Assembly (NCBI RefSeq): GCF_024435355.1
Contig: NZ_JAMJWG010000006.1
Location: 62,001 to 126,000 of the forward strand
Reading direction: 5' to 3'
Length of the DNA: 64,000 nt
Origin: Streptomyces odontomachi
GTDB taxonomy: Bacteria > Actinomycetota > Actinomycetes > Streptomycetales > Streptomycetaceae
This document shows, in pieces, positions 60,914 through 64,000 of this stretch; position 1 is the first letter of the stretch; each line of letters starts with the position of its first letter. The notes beneath the pieces were generated by a model. It saw only the letters and a program-made list of their open reading frames with translations. It was not told the DNA's origin and did no database searches. The position numbers and the translations under genes were made by a program.

Positions 60914-61083
60914 GCCGGACTCTCCACGCACTCGAAATCGATCTTCTCCCGTACCCCGCAGTCCGGGCAGCACCAGTCGTCGGGGACCTCGCTCCAGGGG
61001 GTGCCGGCGGGGAAGCCCTCCCTGGGGTCGCCGGTGGTCTCGTCGTAGACGTAGTCGCAGACGGGGCAGGCGAAGCGGCTCAT
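60910..61083 (-). CDS. Rubredoxin (first)
   Basis: A 57-aa rubredoxin with CPVCDYVYDETTGDP and DWCCPDCGVREKIDFECVE; four Cys ligands are present. Its start overlaps the alkB stop and its stop overlaps the next rubredoxin start, so all three genes are translationally coupled. Two different rubredoxins after alkB is the usual actinobacterial layout. Confidence 0.92.
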   Translation of the reverse strand: MSRFACPVCDYVYDETTGDPREGFPAGTPWSEVPDDWCCPDCGVREKIDFECVESPA

Positions 61084-62249
61084 GCGGCGTGTCCGTACCG
61101 GGCGAGGATGGCGTCCCGTTTGGAGGGCTGGATGTTGGCGCGGGTGACGTCGCCCCCGTAGTGGTCGATGACGCGCTTGTCCATGACGCGGCGCCAGATC
61201 GGGGGGAAGTAGGCCATGAGGATCATTCCGGCGTAGCCGGTGGGGAGCTCCGGGGCCTCGTCGAAGTTGCGCAGGGCCTGGTAGCGGCGGGTGGGGTTGG
61301 CGTGGTGGTCGCTGTGCCGCTGGAGGTGGTACAGGAGGATGTTGGTGACGACGTTGTCGCTGTTCCAGCTGTGCTTGGGGGCGCAGCGCTCGTAGCGTCC
61401 GCTGGGGGTGCGCTCCCGTCCGAGGCCGTAGTGCTCCGTGTAGTTGATGACCTCCAGCAGGCTGAAGCCGAAGATCGCCTGGGCGACGAGGTACGGCAGG
61501 ATGCCGGGCCCGAAGGCGATCGCGAGGGCGGCGAAGAGCACGACGGACATCAGCCAGGCGTTGAGGACGTCGTTCTTGATGGTCCAGGGGCCCTTGCCCG
61601 AGCGGGCCAGGCGCTTCTTCTCCAGGTGCCACGCCGAGCGCAGGCTGCCGGAGACGGTGCGCGGCCAGAACCGCCAGAAGCTCTCGCCGAGCCGGGCGCT
61701 CGCGGGGTCGTCGGGGGTGGCGACGCGGACGTGGTGGCCGCGGTTGTGCTCGATGAAGAAGTGCCCGTAGCAGGTCTGCGCCAGGTTGATCTTGGAGAGC
61801 CAGCGCTCCACGCTCTCCTTCTTGTGGCCCAGTTCGTGGGCGGTGTTGATGCCGATACCGGCGACGCCCCCGCAGGTGATCGCCAGCACGATGCGCCATC
61901 CCACGGCGATGTCCCCGGACGAGATCACCCAGCAGCCGAAGACGAGCCCCGCGTACTGGAGCGGCACGTAGAGGTAGGTGCACCAGCGGTAGTAGTGGTC
62001 CGCCTCCAGCCAGGCCAGCACGCTCTGCGGCGGGTTCGCGTCGTCCTTTCCGATGAGCGGTTCCAGCAGCGGCACGAGCACGTAGATAGTGGCGGCGCCC
62101 GCCAACCACATGACGCTCCAGCCCGTGACCTTCACCAGCCCGTAGCAGATGAACGGGAACAGGGGAATGACCAGCCCCAGCAGCCACAGATAGCGCTTCG
62201 GGTCACGCCACGTGACCTGCTCCTCTCCCGCCCCGATTGTCTGTGTCAT
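61080..62249 (-). CDS. alkB: Alkane 1-monooxygenase AlkB
   Basis: A 389-aa membrane-bound di-iron hydroxylase. Hydrophobic helices occur at about 21-60, 95-133 and 230-265. The eight-histidine boxes are intact: HELGHK (His138, His142), HNRGHH (168-173) and LQRHSDHH near 310, plus NYTEHYGL typical of AlkB. It oxidises medium- to long-chain n-alkanes to 1-alkanols using electrons from rubredoxin. ATG 62249 follows GAGGAG at 7 bases; an upstream in-frame ATG (62273) is less likely. Confidence 0.95.
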   Translation of the reverse strand: MTQTIGAGEEQVTWRDPKRYLWLLGLVIPLFPFICYGLVKVTGWSVMWLAGAATIYVLVPLLEPLIGKDDANPPQSVLAWLEADHYYRWCTYLYVPLQYAGLVFGCWVISSGDIAVGWRIVLAITCGGVAGIGINTAHELGHKKESVERWLSKINLAQTCYGHFFIEHNRGHHVRVATPDDPASARLGESFWRFWPRTVSGSLRSAWHLEKKRLARSGKGPWTIKNDVLNAWLMSVVLFAALAIAFGPGILPYLVAQAIFGFSLLEVINYTEHYGLGRERTPSGRYERCAPKHSWNSDNVVTNILLYHLQRHSDHHANPTRRYQALRNFDEAPELPTGYAGMILMAYFPPIWRRVMDKRVIDHYGGDVTRANIQPSKRDAILARYGHAA

Positions 62250-62284
62250 GGACCGACTCCTCGCATAGAGCATGTTCGCGTCCT

Positions 62285-62323
62285 ACTGCCCAGCAGTTAG
62301 ACAGTTTCCAGGTAGAGTGTCAA
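62285..62323 (-). promoter_or_regulatory. alkB promoter and candidate TetR operator
   Basis: On the minus strand TTGACA (62323-62318), 17 bases, CTAACT (62300-62295). The palindrome ACTGC-CCA-GCAGT (62285-62297) overlaps the -10 and start region, and is a likely site for the divergently encoded TetR regulator. Confidence 0.6.
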
Positions 62324-62483
62324 CGGATCCGACAAGATGAATACGCAGGAATCACGTACGAGTTACGGCATCCAGGGCCTTCGCGCTGCCCGCGCGGCGC
62401 CCTCCGGACGGACCCGCCCGGCCAGCCCGACGGTCGGCCGCTGCCGCAGGAGCGGGTGAAACCAGGGCTAGAGTGGGGCGACG

Positions 62484-63086
62484 ATGACCAGATTCCGCGA
62501 AAGCGTTCGCTCGCTGCTCCGGGAGCAGGTGCTGAACGCGGCCTTCGACCTCGTCGCGGCCGAGGGCTGGGGCCGGCTCCGGCTGGCCGCCGTGGCCCGT
62601 ACCGCAGGCATCAGCCGGCAGACCCTCTACAACGAGTTCGGCTCCAAGGAGGCCATCGGCCGGGCCCTCGCCGAGCGGGAGGCCGAGCGCTTCCTCCTCG
62701 GCATCCAGCAGGAACTCGACGCGCACCGGGACGACCTGGAGGCGGCGGCGGTGGCGGGCGTCGGCTACACGCTGCGGCAGGCCTCGGACAATCCCCTGAT
62801 CAAGGCCGTGGTGACCAGCGCGGGCGGCGGCGAGGACGACCTCCTGCTGACCTATCTGACCACCCGCCCCGAACCGGTCTTCAACACGGCCACGGCCATG
62901 CTCGACGCCTATGTGACGGAGGTCTGGCCGCAACTCGACGCGGAGTCCCGCGGCCTCGCCGTCGAGGCGGTCGTGCGGCTCACGGTCAGTCATATCGTGC
63001 AGCCGGGCACCTCACCCGAGGAGTCCGCCCGCCGGATAGCCCAGATCACCGCCCGTATCGCGCACGCCCCGCGCACAACCCGCTGA
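62484..63086 (+). CDS. TetR-family regulator of the alkB operon
   Basis: A 200-aa TetR regulator with helix-turn-helix at about residues 33-54 (LAAVARTAGISRQTLYNEFG) and an all-helical ligand domain (DNPLIKAVVTSAGGGEDDLL, VEAVVRLTVSHIVQPGTSPE). It is divergent from alkB with about 230 bases between, the arrangement known for TetR repressors of actinobacterial alkB-rub operons that respond to alkanes or fatty acyl compounds. Effector unknown here. Confidence 0.85.
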   Translation: MTRFRESVRSLLREQVLNAAFDLVAAEGWGRLRLAAVARTAGISRQTLYNEFGSKEAIGRALAEREAERFLLGIQQELDAHRDDLEAAAVAGVGYTLRQASDNPLIKAVVTSAGGGEDDLLLTYLTTRPEPVFNTATAMLDAYVTEVWPQLDAESRGLAVEAVVRLTVSHIVQPGTSPEESARRIAQITARIAHAPRTTR

Positions 63087-63193
63087 GCAGCCCGGCAGAC
63101 CGAGCAGCGACGCAGACCGAGCAGCCGGAAGACCCGGAGCGCACCCTCCCACCGGCGGTGCGCCCCAGGCCCGTCACTGTTCGCAGCAGAACC

Positions 63194-64000
63194 TCAGTTC
63201 CAGTCGGTCAGCCCGGCACCGTACGGATAGAGCGGTTTCCCGTAGCCCGTCGGCACCGGCTGTCCCGCGTCGATCTTCGCCCGGATCTCGGCGCGTTCGG
63301 CGTCGCTGGCGCCGAGGTCGTAGGGCAGGTCCCAGCTCTCGTTGGCGTCGGCCTGGGTGTCGGAGCCGCCCGACTTCAGGATCTGGTCCATGCTCGCGGG
63401 CAGCTGCCAGGGCAGGTGTCCGTGCGGGGTGTAGTCCCCGAAGAGCAGGCCGGCCGTCGCCGGGCCGACCTCTTCGCCGCCGCGGTAGGTCACCACGATG
63501 GCGTCGGCGAGGCCGTTCCAGTCGCTGATGACGATGGGTCGGGGCAGGGTGAGCACCACGACCACCGGGATCCCCTGGTCCTTGAACTGCTGGATCAGGG
63601 CGCGCTGGTCGGCGGGCAGCTGGGGTTGGGTGTTCGGCCAGGCGGTGGCGTGCGTGTACGACGGTTCGCCCACGTTCACCACCGCCAGCTTGGGCGACGG
63701 CCCGGTGTCCTGGTAGACGTTGACGCCCGCCTGGGCGGCCCTGGCCTTGATGGCGTCCAGCATGTCCAGCGAGCCGTAGTTCGGGTGGAAGTAGCTGGAC
63801 CAGATGCAGCAGGCGGCGCCGTCGGTGGCACGGTCGCCGGTGACCACGATGTTGTCGCCCGAGGACAGCTTCACCGGCAGCACGCCGTCGTTCTTCAGCA
63901 GGGTGTCGGACTCGCGTGCCGCCTTGTTCGCCAGCGCGACGTAGGACGGCTGGTGGAACCGGTAGGCGCCGTTCACCGGGTCGCCGTAGGGGTGCTCGAA
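63194..64000 (-). CDS. GH3 glycosidase, C-terminal part (5' end outside window)
   Basis: The minus-strand frame enters from the right edge and ends at 63194 (about 268 residues visible). It matches the C-terminal (alpha/beta)6 domain of GH3: AARESDTLLKNDGVLPVKLS, IVVTGDRATDG, WSSYFHPNYGSLDMLDAIKA, VVVVLTLPRPIVISDW, IVVTYRGGEEVGPATAGLLF and GHLPWQLPASMDQIL, ending PLYPYGAGLTDW. The nucleophile Asp lies in the N-terminal domain outside the window. GH3 beta-glucosidases/exoglucanases of this type (1,4-beta-glucan exohydrolase-like) release glucose from cello-oligosaccharides, so it may complement the cellulases. Confidence 0.88.
   Translation of the reverse strand, partial: FEHPYGDPVNGAYRFHQPSYVALANKAARESDTLLKNDGVLPVKLSSGDNIVVTGDRATDGAACCIWSSYFHPNYGSLDMLDAIKARAAQAGVNVYQDTGPSPKLAVVNVGEPSYTHATAWPNTQPQLPADQRALIQQFKDQGIPVVVVLTLPRPIVISDWNGLADAIVVTYRGGEEVGPATAGLLFGDYTPHGHLPWQLPASMDQILKSGGSDTQADANESWDLPYDLGASDAERAEIRAKIDAGQPVPTGYGKPLYPYGAGLTDWN

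Noticed and set aside
62497..62513. CGAAAGCGTTCGC palindrome as operator
   Set aside because: It lies within the first codons of the TetR gene and matches no operator type seen elsewhere in the window.

Overview
The window reads as Streptomyces or a very close actinomycete. GC content is very high with strong G/C in third codon positions. GTG starts and GGAG-type ribosome binding sites are common. Several families and operators are Streptomyces-typical: MalR-type mal genes, CebR boxes, DasR-like sites and DUF2510 proteins. No rRNA, tRNA, CRISPR array or complete insertion sequence was seen. The first gene and the last gene run off the window edges.

Layout. 1-4.8 kb: a large ATP-binding LuxR-type regulator (partial), a DUF2510 membrane protein and a DUF2510/scramblase-like protein. 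5-14 kb: an alpha-glucan utilisation block on the minus strand (malR; malE-malF-malG-aglA; a GH87-type alpha-1,3-glucanase last), with inverted and tandem repeats just before the GH87 gene. 14-22.7 kb: a regulator-like MmyB domain protein, then a candidate peptide export locus. That locus is a 71-aa double-glycine leader peptide followed by an HlyD-like protein, a C39-peptidase ABC exporter and a second ABC exporter (NHLP/NHLM type). No peptide-modifying enzyme is visible.

23-52 kb: a cellulose/hemicellulose degradation island. It holds a CebR-like LacI regulator, a secreted stand-alone CBM2-like protein, a Cip1-like protein, GH5, GH48, an SGNH esterase, a GH5_7-type mannanase, GH6 cellobiohydrolase, GH44, GH6 endoglucanase, an AA10 lytic polysaccharide monooxygenase and another GH5. 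Ten CebR-type boxes (TGGRAGCGCTYCCA-like) sit in front of most of these genes and close to -10 elements, plus two degenerate ones near the LacI gene. Two non-CAZyme genes also carry boxes: an unknown lipoprotein and an RsbW-like ATPase. The GH6 endoglucanase instead has two DasR-like sites. None of the cellulases nor the LPMO carries a recognisable CBM2; the only CBM2-like module is the free-standing protein. An FtsX-type permease with its winged-helix regulator, a DoxX protein and a Tat-exported phospholipase C lie inside the island.

52-64 kb: an IlvD/Edd-family sugar-acid dehydratase, a beta-helix protein, a Ser/Thr kinase, a 2OG-Fe(II) oxygenase coupled to an alpha/beta-hydrolase lacking the nucleophile, a rhodanese-winged-helix fusion, an alkane hydroxylase operon (alkB plus two rubredoxins) with a divergent TetR regulator, and the C-terminal part of a GH3 glycosidase.

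How it works together (inference): the mal block imports and hydrolyses maltodextrin-like products, with GH87 supplying alpha-1,3-glucan cleavage outside the cell. The island attacks cellulose chain ends (GH48, GH6), chain interiors (GH5, GH44, GH6) and crystalline surfaces (AA10), together with mannan and esterified side groups, under cellobiose-type derepression. The GH3 at the right edge could complete glucan breakdown.
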